From the NCBI GenBank assembly GCA_023511625.1, contig JAIMBD010000005.1:58502-122501 (forward strand): a stretch of 64,000 bases of DNA. Reading direction: 5' to 3'. A program made the position numbers and the translations under genes. Source of the stretch: Bacillota bacterium. GTDB taxonomy: Bacteria > Bacillota > Sulfobacillia > Sulfobacillales > Sulfobacillaceae. Every line of letters begins with the position of its first letter. Position 1 is the stretch's first letter. This document shows, one piece after another, positions 33,844 through 42,504 of the stretch. The notes below the pieces were generated by a model. The model saw only the letters and a program-made list of their open reading frames with translations, searched no databases and was not told the DNA's origin.

Positions 33844-35169
33844 ATGTTAAGCCAGGAAGACAACGCGCTCTTGACACGGGTGGGTCCAGGCACGCCCATG
33901 GGCACGTTGATGCGCCAATACTGGATTCCGGCCCTGCTGTCGTCGGAGTTGCCCAAGCCGGACTGCGATCCGGTGCGCGTGATGTTGTTGGGAGAGCCGC
34001 TCATCGCCTTTCGCGACAGCCAGGGGCGCGTAGGCCTGATCCAAAACCACTGCCCGCACCGGGGAGCCAGTCTCTTCTACGGGCGCAACGAGGAAGGCGG
34101 CATCCGTTGCGTGTACCACGGGTGGAAGTTCGACGTGAGCGGGCGGTGCCTGGACATGCCGAACGAGCCGCCGGAGAGCGACTTTAAACACAAGCTGCGA
34201 GCTCGCGCGTATCCGTGCGTCGAGCGCGGCGGCGTGGTCTGGACCTACATGGGTCCGCGCAAGGACCCGCCTCCCTTGCCTGACCTGGAGGCCAACCAGC
34301 TGCCAGAGGGGCAGTACGAGGTCACGGCGGTGATGCGCGAATGCAACTGGTTGCAGGCCTTGGAAGGCGACATCGACACCAGTCACGCCGGCTTCCTGCA
34401 CTGGGGGGCCATCGACCCCGAAGAGGTGGAACCCGACACCTTCCTTCGGTATGCGGTGGAAAACCGGGCCCCGCGCTACGCCGTGGTCGACACCGAGTAC
34501 GGGGCCATGTACGGAGCTTACCGTCCCGCCAAACCCGGCTACCTGTACTGGCGGATCGCCCAGTTCCTCTTTCCCTTCTACACCCAGCCGCCGGAGAAGG
34601 TCCTCGGGCGCCGGGCGGGTACCCGGGCTTGGGTGCCGATGGACGACACCCACACCTTGTACATCGGCATGTTCCAGACCGGCATCGGGCACCAGTCGTA
34701 CCGGCGTCATCCCTTGGAGGGCCAGTATCCTCCCTCGTATCGCATGGTGCGGCCCGAAGTCTTGCCCAACACCACCGATTGGTTCGGGCGCTTCCGGATG
34801 AAGGACAATGCGGCCAACGACTACGGGATTGACCGCGCCTGGCAACGCACTACCAGTTACACTGGGATCGGCGGCATCTTCCTGGAAGATCAGGCGGTTA
34901 CCGAGAGTATGGGCCCCATCTACGACCGCAGTCAGGAACACCTCGGCACCGCCGACGTCATGATCATCCGCGTCCGCCGGCGCCTTTTGGCGGCGGTGCG
35001 CCGCCTGATGCAAGAGGGGACGGTGCCGCCTGGCGTAGACCAACCCGAGGTCTACCGCGTGCGGTCGGGCGGGATCCTGTTGCCGGAGGGGGCAGATTGG
35101 ATCGCCGCCACCGAGTCGCTCCGCCAGGCCTACGTCGAGCACCCCGAGTCGACCTGGGCACGTCCCTAA
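33844..35169 (+). CDS. Rieske non-haem iron aromatic oxygenase, alpha subunit (phthalate 4,5-dioxygenase-like)
   Basis: A 441-residue oxygenase. The [2Fe-2S] Rieske motif is C70-P-H72 and C89-V-Y-H92; the mononuclear iron site is in LQALEGDIDTSHAGFLH (H181, H186), with acidic ligands downstream. Length and the single-subunit layout fit the phthalate dioxygenase/carnitine-type group that needs a separate FMN/ferredoxin reductase. No reductase gene is in the window. It follows the MHS transporter in the same direction and precedes a SnoaL/PNPOx fusion. A second, near-identical start of a paralogue is at 63750. Confidence 0.93.
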   Translation: MLSQEDNALLTRVGPGTPMGTLMRQYWIPALLSSELPKPDCDPVRVMLLGEPLIAFRDSQGRVGLIQNHCPHRGASLFYGRNEEGGIRCVYHGWKFDVSGRCLDMPNEPPESDFKHKLRARAYPCVERGGVVWTYMGPRKDPPPLPDLEANQLPEGQYEVTAVMRECNWLQALEGDIDTSHAGFLHWGAIDPEEVEPDTFLRYAVENRAPRYAVVDTEYGAMYGAYRPAKPGYLYWRIAQFLFPFYTQPPEKVLGRRAGTRAWVPMDDTHTLYIGMFQTGIGHQSYRRHPLEGQYPPSYRMVRPEVLPNTTDWFGRFRMKDNAANDYGIDRAWQRTTSYTGIGGIFLEDQAVTESMGPIYDRSQEHLGTADVMIIRVRRRLLAAVRRLMQEGTVPPGVDQPEVYRVRSGGILLPEGADWIAATESLRQAYVEHPESTWARP

Positions 35170-35232
35170 AGGAGGGGGTAGTCCGGCCGGAGGCGGAGCG
35201 GGAACAGACGATATCGCGAAGGAGGCGGTTGG

Positions 35233-36033
35233 ATGGGTGAGGAACGGCGCGTGGAGGCGGTGACGGCCATCGTGCAGGCGCTGCGCACCGGCGAGCGGGC
35301 GGCGGCGACGGGGATCGGGGAGGTCCTGGCCGAGTCGGTGACGTTTGTCTCCGGCAACCAGCGCATCGTCGGGCGCTCCTTGGTGGCCGAGCGCTTGAGC
35401 GGCCAATGGCCCATGACGCCGGCCCTCATGCGCGGCGGCTTTTCCGAACCGGCGGCGTGGGAGGACGGATTGGCGGTCGAAGTGGTGCTGCCCGAACTCG
35501 GGGCCGCACCGGCAGGCGGGTATTACCGCTTTCGATTCGACGAGGCCGACCGGGTGGTGGAGATCCGCGAGGAGTTGACCTTTGTACCTGCCCAGCCCCC
35601 GACGGCGGAGATCCCGCTCTACGTCCGCGGCATCATCAACAGTGCGCTGGCTAACGGCACGCCCATGGTGGTGGCCTACACGGCCCCGGACGGCCAGCCC
35701 AAGCTGTCGCTGCGCGGCAGCGTGCAGGTGTACAGCCCCACGGAGCTCTGCCTTTGGGCGCGGCGCCGGGATGCCGGGCTGGCCGTGGCCTTGGCCACGC
35801 GCCCCCTGGTGAGCCTCCTTTACCGCGACTCCCGCACCCGCACCACGTTGGTGATCGAGGGGGAGGGGCGGGTGGCCGAAGATGAGGCCACGCGCGAGCG
35901 CGTCTTCCGCTGCATCCCCGAGGTGGAGCAGCGCCACGATCCCGAGCGGCGGGGAGCCGCCGTGCTCATCGCCGTGCGCAGCTTGCGGGGGACCACGCCG
36001 CGGGGGGCCGTGACGGTGACCCCGAACCCGTAA
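35233..36033 (+). CDS. SnoaL-like plus PNPOx-like two-domain protein
   Basis: A 266-residue protein of two folds. Residues ~1-120 resemble an NTF2/SnoaL-like alpha+beta domain (VTFVSGNQRIVGRSLVAERL, YRFRFDEADRVVEIREEL). Residues ~130-266 form a split-barrel flavin-binding domain of the pyridoxamine-phosphate-oxidase-like family (GTPMVVAYTAPDGQPKLSLRGSVQVY, LATRPLVSLLYRDSRTRTTLVIEGEGRV). This pairing is uncommon. ATG with AAGGAGG 8 bases upstream, 63 bases after the Rieske gene, so probably co-transcribed. It could be a flavin-dependent partner or act on the oxygenation product; function not proven. Confidence 0.72.
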   Translation: MGEERRVEAVTAIVQALRTGERAAATGIGEVLAESVTFVSGNQRIVGRSLVAERLSGQWPMTPALMRGGFSEPAAWEDGLAVEVVLPELGAAPAGGYYRFRFDEADRVVEIREELTFVPAQPPTAEIPLYVRGIINSALANGTPMVVAYTAPDGQPKLSLRGSVQVYSPTELCLWARRRDAGLAVALATRPLVSLLYRDSRTRTTLVIEGEGRVAEDEATRERVFRCIPEVEQRHDPERRGAAVLIAVRSLRGTTPRGAVTVTPNP

Positions 36034-36068
36034 GGTGGCTTGGGGTCCAGCTGGTCCTGCAACCGAAG

Positions 36069-36101
36069 GCCAGGCGACCGCGGATATCGCGGTCGCTTGG
36101 C
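36069..36101. terminator. Bidirectional terminator hairpin
   Basis: A 14-base stem, GCCAGGCGACCGCG / CGCGGTCGCTTGGC with one G-T pair, loop GATAT, between the convergent PNPOx-fusion and luciferase-like genes. Confidence 0.72.
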
Positions 36102-36143
36102 TGTTTGGCACGCGAGGACCCCTTTCGGGATCGCGCCGCCCGC

Positions 36144-37298
36144 TCAATCCCGGTTGATCGCCTCAAGCCGCGGTTTGACCTCGTCGGCAAAGCGGAGGAG
36201 GTTCTCCATGGCCAGGGCGTGGGGCAGCGTGGCGAACTGGAACATGCCCGTCAAGACTCCGATGCGCAACCGTTGACTGGTTTCGGCGAGTTTTTCGAAG
36301 ACGGTCTTGGCGCTTCCGCAGACGAACCGCCCGGCGGCGATGAGGGCATCGATGGAGTTGGCTGCTCCGCCCTCCGTAAGACCCCGCTTGGCTTGCAGCA
36401 CGCCTGCCATCGACTGGGGCGAGAGGTAGCCCGGCGGGAAGAAGTATTCGGTGGGCATGACCAACAGCCGCTCGTAAAAATACTCGATGTGCGGCTTGGC
36501 CAAGGCGCGCGCCTCCTCGTCGGTGCGCCCCACGAAGATGGGGATGGCCCATCCCAGTTGGCCGAAGGCGGGGGTGTAGCCAAACTCTTCTTCGCAGACC
36601 TGCCAGTACAGGCGCATGTATCGCTCCACGTGCTCGATGGGGCTGAAGGTCTGGAGGTACGTATACCGGCGCTCGGCCGCCCAGCGGATGGTCTCGCGGC
36701 TGCCCTGCGAGGGAATCCAAATGGGCGGGTGAGGTGTCTGCACCGGCCGCGGCCAGGGGTTGACGTAGGGGAACTGGTAGTGGCGACCGTCCCAGCGGAA
36801 GGGACCGGGCCGGGTCCAGGCGGCCACGATGAGGTCGTGGGCCTCGTGGAAGCGGTCGTGGGAGAAGGCGGGGTTGACCCCAAAGGAGTGATATTCGGCG
36901 CCGATCCCGCGCACGAAGCCGGAGATGATGCGGCCGTGGCTCAAGACGTCGAGCATGGCGATCTCCTCGGCTACCCGCAGGGGGTTGCCCCGCAAGGGCA
37001 GGGCATTGCCCAGGACCGCGATTTTGGCCCGTTGGGTGACGCGGGTGAGGGCAGCCGCCATCAAGTTGGGCGAGGGCATGGTTCCGTAGGCAGTCTGGTG
37101 GTGTTCGTTGACGCACACCCCGTCAAAGCCCAAGGCGTCGGCCTGCGCAAACTCGGCCAGGGCTTGTTCGTAAACCTGTTCCCCCACCTTGGGATCGTAC
37201 AGCGTGTTGGGCAGTTTGACCCACGGCGGGCCGTACCGTTGAGGAAAGTCTTCGGGCAGGGCGGGGTAGGGCATCAAGTGAAAGGCAAAAACCTGCAT
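36144..37298 (-). CDS. Luciferase-like flavin-dependent monooxygenase (LLM class)
   Basis: A 384-residue F420/FMN-dependent monooxygenase-type protein. LGFDGVCVNEHHQTAYGTMPSPNLMAAALTRVTQ and the TIM-barrel stretch RVAEEIAMLDVLSHGRIISGFVRG are the bacterial luciferase-family core; PPIWIPSQGSRETIRWAAER completes it. It would oxygenate a small organic substrate using reduced flavin from elsewhere. The ATG follows GAGG and lies 18 bases after the hydrolase stop, making a two-gene operon with the hydrolase first. Confidence 0.9.
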   Translation of the reverse strand: MQVFAFHLMPYPALPEDFPQRYGPPWVKLPNTLYDPKVGEQVYEQALAEFAQADALGFDGVCVNEHHQTAYGTMPSPNLMAAALTRVTQRAKIAVLGNALPLRGNPLRVAEEIAMLDVLSHGRIISGFVRGIGAEYHSFGVNPAFSHDRFHEAHDLIVAAWTRPGPFRWDGRHYQFPYVNPWPRPVQTPHPPIWIPSQGSRETIRWAAERRYTYLQTFSPIEHVERYMRLYWQVCEEEFGYTPAFGQLGWAIPIFVGRTDEEARALAKPHIEYFYERLLVMPTEYFFPPGYLSPQSMAGVLQAKRGLTEGGAANSIDALIAAGRFVCGSAKTVFEKLAETSQRLRIGVLTGMFQFATLPHALAMENLLRFADEVKPRLEAINRD

Positions 37299-37316
37299 GC
37301 TGTCGCCTCGCTTTCG

Positions 37317-38087
37317 CTACGCGCCTTGAAGATGGCTTCGAACCGCGGAAAGGAACCGTTCGGGCTGTTCGCGCCAGGGCACGTGCCCGGCGTCGTCGAT
37401 GAGCACCAGCTGGGCCTGGGGAATCCCCGCGAGGTACGGCTCGGCCATCGCCGGAGGGATAAGCCGGTCCTCGCGCCCCCAGACCACCAGGGTGGGGCAC
37501 TGAATCCGGTACAGCCAATGGCGCAGCTTCGGGTTGTAAAACCGCGGGTGCCACGCGAACCGGGCCACGGTGGTGCGGTTCTTGACCGCAATGGCCGGGT
37601 CTGGGGGCGGAGCCGGAGGGATGCGGTCGGGATGGGCGAAGACCCAACGCCCGACTTGGTCGGGAGGGATCATGAAGAAATCCGGCGCGTCTTCGGTGGG
37701 CGGCATGACGCCCACTGCGTCGACCAGCACGAGGCGGGCTACGCGCTGGGGTTGCTGGACGGCCAATTCGGCCGCAAGCCACCCGCCGAAGGACGCGCCG
37801 ATGAGGTTTACGCGTTCGAGGCCCAGGCGGTCGAAGACGTCCCAGTAGTACAGGGCGAGATCGGTTACCGTCTCCAGCCAGTCCGGCAGGTCGCTGGCCC
37901 CAAACCCCGGATGCTCGGGGTAATACACCGGGCGCTCGACCGAAAGCCGGTCCAAACAATCGAACCAAGGGCCGGCGCCCCCGGCGCCGTGCAAAAAAAC
38001 CACCGGGGTCCCCGTTCCCCCTTCGGCCCAAAGATAATGGAGTCGGTGGCCGCGAATGTCTAACCAGTTGTCGTGCACTGCTCCCAT
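37317..38087 (-). CDS. Alpha/beta hydrolase (meta-cleavage hydrolase-like)
   Basis: A 256-residue alpha/beta hydrolase with a complete triad: nucleophile S99 in GASFGG, D207 in GREDRLIP and H235 in DAGHVPWREQP. The oxyanion motif HGAGG is at 33-37. The pattern VLVDAVG and the P-x-R-F-lid region resemble MhpC/BphD ring-cleavage product hydrolases, but esterases share it. Coupled by an 18-base gap to the downstream luciferase-like oxygenase. ATG with GGAGGAGAGG upstream. Divergent from galE. Confidence 0.9.
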   Translation of the reverse strand: MGAVHDNWLDIRGHRLHYLWAEGGTGTPVVFLHGAGGAGPWFDCLDRLSVERPVYYPEHPGFGASDLPDWLETVTDLALYYWDVFDRLGLERVNLIGASFGGWLAAELAVQQPQRVARLVLVDAVGVMPPTEDAPDFFMIPPDQVGRWVFAHPDRIPPAPPPDPAIAVKNRTTVARFAWHPRFYNPKLRHWLYRIQCPTLVVWGREDRLIPPAMAEPYLAGIPQAQLVLIDDAGHVPWREQPERFLSAVRSHLQGA

Positions 38088-38307
38088 GTCCTCTCCTCCT
38101 CGCGCGTCGCCGGCGCTCTCTTGCGTGCGGGGATGACCCTAAGTCGCACAGCTCTGAAAAGTATTCTAGGGGAAGGGCCGTGGGCTTGGCCAGGGGCAGG
38201 CCGGGCGGAGACATCGTGGGAAGCACTTAAGGCTCCCCCTCCCCGCGCCTTCGGCGAGGCTTGTGGTATGGTGGGGGAGACGGGGGAGCATCAAGGAGGC
38301 GAAGGCC

Positions 38308-39264
38308 TTGGACCGAGGGGTGTGGGTCATCACCGGGGGACTGGGGTACATCGGCCAGTCGGTGGCGTGGGCGGTGCTCGCGCGGGGGCGGCCGGTGGTG
38401 TTGGTGGACCGGCAAGACCGTTCGCCGACGCTTGGCGGCGTGCCGGTGGTGCGCGGATCGGTGGCCGACCCGGCAGTCTGGGAGGCGGTCTTGGCCCACG
38501 GGCGCCCAGAGCTTGTCATCCATTGTGCCGGGCTCATCGTGGTCTCCGAGTCGGTGCGCGACCCTGCCGCCTATTACCGCGAGAACGTGGTGGCAGGCGT
38601 GGCGATGTTGGACCATTTGCGGCACTTGGGACCGGTACCGGTGGTGTTCTCGTCCTCGGCGGCGGTCTACGGCCACCCTGTGACGGTGCCCATTCCTGAG
38701 GACGCGCCGAAAGAGCCGGTCACCCCTTATGGCGCGACCAAGTGGATGTTTGAGCAGGTATTGGCCCACTACCATCAGGCCTACGGCCTCTCCTGGATGG
38801 CCTTGCGCTATTTTAACGCCGCCGGCAGCGTGGGCGGGATCCGGGAGGCCCACGACCCCGAGACCCACCTTATGCCTCGGGTGGCGGCGGCCTTGGCGCG
38901 GGGCGAGGCCCCCGAAGTGTACGGGACCCATTACCCGACCCGCGACGGTTCCGCCGTGCGCGACTTCGTTCACGTCGCCGACCTCGCCGAGGCTCACCTG
39001 TTGGCGGGCGAATATCTCTTGGCAGGTGGGCGGCCGGAGGCCATCAACCTCGGTTCCGGGCGCGGCGTGACGGTGCTGGAGGTGGTCTCCACCTTCCAGC
39101 GCCTGTTGGGCCGTCCCATCGCCCCGCGCCGCCTGCCGCCGCGCCCCGGGGACCCCCCGGTACTGGTCGCGGCCATCGAGCGGGCGCGCCGAGTTTTAGG
39201 CTGGGAGCCCCGCCGGACCGATCTCGAGGCCATGGCCAAGGAGGTCTTGATGTCTTATGTCTGA
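38308..39264 (+). CDS. galE: UDP-glucose 4-epimerase
   Basis: A 318-residue extended SDR epimerase. NAD site TGGLGYIG (9-16), SSSAAVYG with S116/S117, and Y141-x3-K145 (YGATK) are present. RYFNAAGS and NLGSGRGVTVLEVV are the GalE-specific C-terminal motifs. It interconverts UDP-glucose and UDP-galactose, feeding the polysaccharide loci. TTG start, with AAGGAGG 8 bases upstream. The stop overlaps mtnA by 8 bases, so the two are translated together. Confidence 0.93.
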   Translation: MDRGVWVITGGLGYIGQSVAWAVLARGRPVVLVDRQDRSPTLGGVPVVRGSVADPAVWEAVLAHGRPELVIHCAGLIVVSESVRDPAAYYRENVVAGVAMLDHLRHLGPVPVVFSSSAAVYGHPVTVPIPEDAPKEPVTPYGATKWMFEQVLAHYHQAYGLSWMALRYFNAAGSVGGIREAHDPETHLMPRVAAALARGEAPEVYGTHYPTRDGSAVRDFVHVADLAEAHLLAGEYLLAGGRPEAINLGSGRGVTVLEVVSTFQRLLGRPIAPRRLPPRPGDPPVLVAAIERARRVLGWEPRRTDLEAMAKEVLMSYV

Positions 39265-40321
39265 CACGCCTCAGGAGGCGCGCGGGCCCGAGCCGGTGCG
39301 CGCTGTGTGGTGGGAGGAGGGGGCGCTGTGCGCCGTCGACCAGCGCCGCCTGCCCGAGGTGTACCAGGTGATGCGGTTGACCGAGGCCGAGGCGGTGCGG
39401 GAAGCCATCGCCGGGTTGGCCATCCGCGGAGCGCCGGCCATCGGCATCGCGGCGGCGTTCGGCCTGTACCTCGGGATGCGGGCGGTGGGGCCGAAGGACT
39501 GGGATGCGCGCCTTTCGGCCCTGGCCGACGCCTTCGTGGGGGCGCGGCCGACCGCCGTCAACCTGGCTTGGGCCGTGCGCCGGGTGGTGGCGCGGGCCGG
39601 TGGGTCGCGCGATCCCGAGCGGCTTTTGGCAGAGGCGAAAGCCATCTTCGAGGCCGAGCGGGAAGCCAGCCGGCGGATCGGGGCGGCCGGGGCGCGCCTT
39701 TTGGCGGGCGTGTCGGCGGTGCTTACCCACTGCAATGCGGGGGCACTGGGCACCGCTGAGTGGGGGACGGCCTTGGCTCCCCTCTACGCCCTGAAGGAGG
39801 CCGGACAGGTGGTCGAGGTGTACGCCGACGAGACGCGCCCACTGTGGCAGGGCGCGCGGCTTACGGCGTGGGAGCTGGCCAGGGCCGGCATCCCGGTCAC
39901 GGTGCTGCCCGATGGCGCGGCGGCAGTGGTGCTGCGCCAACGTCGGGTGGGTGCCGTGGTGGTGGGCGCCGACCGGATCGCGGCCAACGGCGACACCGCC
40001 AACAAGATCGGGACCTACGGACTGGCCTTGGCCGCCCGCCACCACGGCGTGCCCTTCTACGTGGCGGCGCCGCGTTCGACGGTGGACCTTGGCCTGCCGT
40101 CTGGCGAAGCCATCCCCATCGAACACCGGCCGGCGCGGGAGGTGACGCACGTGGGGTCGCTCCGGGTGGTGGCCGAAGGGGCCGCCGTGTTCAATCCCGC
40201 CTTCGACGTCACCCCGGCTGAGCTCATCACCGCCTTCATCACCGACTGCGGCGTGATCTATCCGCCGTACGCGAAGACCTTGCCGGCGGCCCTGGCCGAA
40301 AGCCAGTCGAATGCCGAGTAG
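39257..40321 (+). CDS. mtnA: S-methyl-5-thioribose-1-phosphate isomerase
   Basis: A 354-residue enzyme of the eIF2B-like isomerase family. The catalytic pair is C159 (THCNAGALGT) and D239 (VVGADRIAANGDTANKIGTY). ALAARHHGVPFYVAAPRSTVDL and RPAREV complete the signature. It converts methylthioribose-1-phosphate to methylthioribulose-1-phosphate in methionine salvage. Its ATG is inside the end of galE. Other salvage genes (mtnB, mtnK) are not in the window. The stop TAG directly abuts the stop of the convergent nitroreductase. Confidence 0.95.
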   Translation: MSDTPQEARGPEPVRAVWWEEGALCAVDQRRLPEVYQVMRLTEAEAVREAIAGLAIRGAPAIGIAAAFGLYLGMRAVGPKDWDARLSALADAFVGARPTAVNLAWAVRRVVARAGGSRDPERLLAEAKAIFEAEREASRRIGAAGARLLAGVSAVLTHCNAGALGTAEWGTALAPLYALKEAGQVVEVYADETRPLWQGARLTAWELARAGIPVTVLPDGAAAVVLRQRRVGAVVVGADRIAANGDTANKIGTYGLALAARHHGVPFYVAAPRSTVDLGLPSGEAIPIEHRPAREVTHVGSLRVVAEGAAVFNPAFDVTPAELITAFITDCGVIYPPYAKTLPAALAESQSNAE

Positions 40322-40921
40322 CTATTGCGGAGGATCGGCCCCTTCGGGAGCGGATTCGGGGGGGTTGAGCCAGCGGATGGCGCGGCCGAGGTCGCGCGGC
40401 CGCGGGGGCGGTGGAGGCGCAGCCGGCTGCCCTACATAGAGGATGGCCACGATGCGGTCGGTGGGGTCAAGCCCCAAAAAGCGCTTGACTTGGGGATGGT
40501 AGGCCATGGCGCCGGTGCGCCAAATGGTGCCGAGGCCCTTGGCCCAAGCGGCGAGGAGGAAGTTTTGAACGGCTGCCGCCGTGGCCGAGTGGTCTTCCGC
40601 TGCCCGCACCGGATCGGGGTCCACCGGGCAGCTGACCACGATGAGGAGAGGGGCGCGCAGCGGGCGGGCCGCTTCGCGCGCGACCCACTCCGCGCGCGCC
40701 TCGCCCGAAAGGCCGCGTTCGTCGGCGCTCAGATGGGCCCACAAGCGCCCGAGCTCTGCCCGCATGGCCCCGTGAAGCAGCGTAAACCGCCAGGGCTGGG
40801 TCAGGTGGTGATTCGGGGCCCAGACGGCGTAGGCGATCAGCTGCTCGACCAGGGCGGGATCCACCTCACCGGTCAGGCGCCCGATGCTGCGGCGTGAAAC
40901 CAGGGCTTCCAAGACGTCCAC
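40322..40921 (-). CDS. Nitroreductase-family protein (YdjA-like)
   Basis: A 199-residue FMN-binding reductase of the minimal YdjA-like type. VLEALVSRRSIGRLTGE, PNHHLTQPWRFTLL and GLGTIWRTGAMAYHPQVKRFLGL are recognised motifs of FMN contacts and substrate pocket. It probably reduces nitroaromatics or quinones with NAD(P)H. GTG start, AAAGGAG 6 bases upstream. It follows the amidase by 26 bases on the same strand and forms an operon with it and the small gene before it. Confidence 0.87.
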   Translation of the reverse strand: MDVLEALVSRRSIGRLTGEVDPALVEQLIAYAVWAPNHHLTQPWRFTLLHGAMRAELGRLWAHLSADERGLSGEARAEWVAREAARPLRAPLLIVVSCPVDPDPVRAAEDHSATAAAVQNFLLAAWAKGLGTIWRTGAMAYHPQVKRFLGLDPTDRIVAILYVGQPAAPPPPPRPRDLGRAIRWLNPPESAPEGADPPQ

Positions 40922-40947
40922 GGTACGCTCCTTTCCCAAATCCGGGG

Positions 40948-42279
40948 TCAGGCGAGAACACCGTCGGGCGGCGGCATCGGTCCCCGCGCGGCCTCGAGCC
41001 GTTCCCCTACGGCGAAGAGCCACGCCTCGTGCCACCACGGCGCCACCAACTGGATGCCTACTGGCAGGCGGCTTGGGCCTAAAACCGGCAGGCTTATGGC
41101 CGGCAGCCCCGAAAGGTCAAAGGGGGCCGTGGCCTCGGTCAGCCGAAATCCGACCAAAGGCGCCTCGGCGACAGGCGGCGGAAGGATGGGCACCGTGGGA
41201 AGCACCAGGAGGTCGACGGTTTCGAACAGCCGCTGGTAGTCGGCGACCACGGCGCTGCGCACGCGTTGGGCTTCGAGGTAATCGACGGCCGGCACCCGCA
41301 TGCCCGCCTCAAGATACGTCCGCACGTCGACGCCGTAGCGGTCGGGGTGGGCGCGCAGCCACCGCCGGTGGTACGTAGCCGACTCGGCCCGAATGATGGT
41401 GAAGTTGGCGGCGAGGCTACTTTTCCAGCGCGGGAGGGTCGTGGGCACCAGGCGCGCCCCGGCCGCCTCAAGCCAGCCGGCGGCGGTCTTCACTAAAGAC
41501 GCCACCTCCGGATCCCAGGGGAGGGCAAGGTCGGGGGAGGGTTCGACCACTCCGACGCGGAGCGGCTCGGGCAGGGGGCGGTGCGGTCGCGAGACGGTGG
41601 TGGGGTCTTTGGGGTCCGGGCGGGCCATGGCCCAGAACACGCGGGCAGTGTCGGCCACTGTGCGCGCCAAGGGCCCGACGTGGTCTAAGGACCAGCTCAA
41701 GGGGACCACGCCGCGGCGGCTGATGCGTCCGTAGGTAGGCTTTAAGCCCACCACGCCCGTAAACGCGGCAGGAATGCGCACCGATCCGGCGGTGTCGGTG
41801 CCGAGGGCCGCCACGGCCATCCGGGCCGCCACCGCCGCCGCCGACCCGCCGCTCGACCCACCCACCAAGCGGTTGCGGTCCCAGGGGTTGAGGGTCGGCC
41901 CGAAGTGGGGGTTCAGCGTGGTGCCGCCGGCGGCAAACTCGTGGGTGTTGGTCTTTCCTACCATCCACGCGCCCTCGAGTCGGAGCGCCGCCACGGCGAA
42001 GGCATCGGCGGGGTCAGCCCGCAGAAAGAAGCTGCTGCCGGCGCGGGTCGGAAACCCGGCGCAATCGATGAGGTCCTTGACGGCCACGGCAAGGCCCCGG
42101 AGCGATCCCGGAAGCGGCGGATCGGTGCTGGCCTTCGCGCTCCAGGCCACGTAGGCGTTGAGGATGGGGTTCCGGAGGGCGATGCGCTCTGTGTAGGCCG
42201 ACACCACCTCCCCCCACGTCAGCTGGCCTTGGCGGAGGGCCTCCGCCAGGGGCCCGTAGTCGAGATCAGCGGGATTCAC
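40948..42279 (-). CDS. Amidase-signature hydrolase (AtzE/GatA-like)
   Basis: A 443-residue amidase. The Ser-cisSer-Lys triad is visible as K68 (VAVKDLID), S142 (GGSSGGSAAAV) and S166 (TDTAGSVRIPAAFTG). GVVGLKPTYGRISRRGVVPLSWSLDHVGP is the conserved loop. It hydrolyses amide bonds, releasing ammonia. GTG start overlaps the stop of a 54-codon gene by 4 bases (GTGA). It is too divergent at the C terminus from GatA for a confident tRNA-amidotransferase role, and no gatB is near, so biuret, acyl-amide or related catabolism is likelier. Confidence 0.9.
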   Translation of the reverse strand: MNPADLDYGPLAEALRQGQLTWGEVVSAYTERIALRNPILNAYVAWSAKASTDPPLPGSLRGLAVAVKDLIDCAGFPTRAGSSFFLRADPADAFAVAALRLEGAWMVGKTNTHEFAAGGTTLNPHFGPTLNPWDRNRLVGGSSGGSAAAVAARMAVAALGTDTAGSVRIPAAFTGVVGLKPTYGRISRRGVVPLSWSLDHVGPLARTVADTARVFWAMARPDPKDPTTVSRPHRPLPEPLRVGVVEPSPDLALPWDPEVASLVKTAAGWLEAAGARLVPTTLPRWKSSLAANFTIIRAESATYHRRWLRAHPDRYGVDVRTYLEAGMRVPAVDYLEAQRVRSAVVADYQRLFETVDLLVLPTVPILPPPVAEAPLVGFRLTEATAPFDLSGLPAISLPVLGPSRLPVGIQLVAPWWHEAWLFAVGERLEAARGPMPPPDGVLA

Positions 42280-42440
42280 GGTCCGTCCTCCGCCGTCCCG
42301 AAGGCGTCGATGCGCACGGCGAAGAAGGGCTCCCACTCCGGGCCGAGTGCCGCTTCGTCCAGCCCTTCGGCCATGAAGCGCAAGTACGCCTCCACGGCTC
42401 GAGCCAAGTCATCCGGCGGCGGGGTGGGATAAGCCGCCAT
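42276..42440 (-). CDS. Small protein translationally coupled to the amidase
   Basis: A 54-residue acidic protein (AAYPTPPPDDLARAVEAY, MAEGLDEAALGPEW) ending in TGA that overlaps the amidase GTG. The ATG at 42440 has AGGGAGG about 10 bases upstream. Its length and position recall AtzG, a small partner of the AtzE-type biuret/carboxybiuret amidase, which also precedes its enzyme; sequence identity is not claimed. It may be a GatC-like subunit that stabilises the amidase. Confidence 0.6.
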   Translation of the reverse strand: MAAYPTPPPDDLARAVEAYLRFMAEGLDEAALGPEWEPFFAVRIDAFGTAEDGP

Positions 42441-42504
42441 TGCCCATCGCCCTCCCTGGGTCACATGTTAGGGTGATCCTAGCATACCAGAACCATACGC
42501 CCGG

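Noticed and set aside
33847..36147. A 766-codon open frame on the minus strand across the Rieske and PNPOx-fusion genes
   Set aside because: It is antisense to two genes with clear family motifs and has the His/Gly/Arg/Pro-rich composition of GC-rich shadow frames.
36105..38063. A 652-codon + strand frame opposite the luciferase-like and hydrolase genes
   Set aside because: Both minus-strand genes have full catalytic motifs and ribosome sites; the frame is a codon-bias artefact.
40319..40324. TAGCTA as a regulatory palindrome
   Set aside because: It is simply the abutting TAG stops of mtnA and the convergent nitroreductase.
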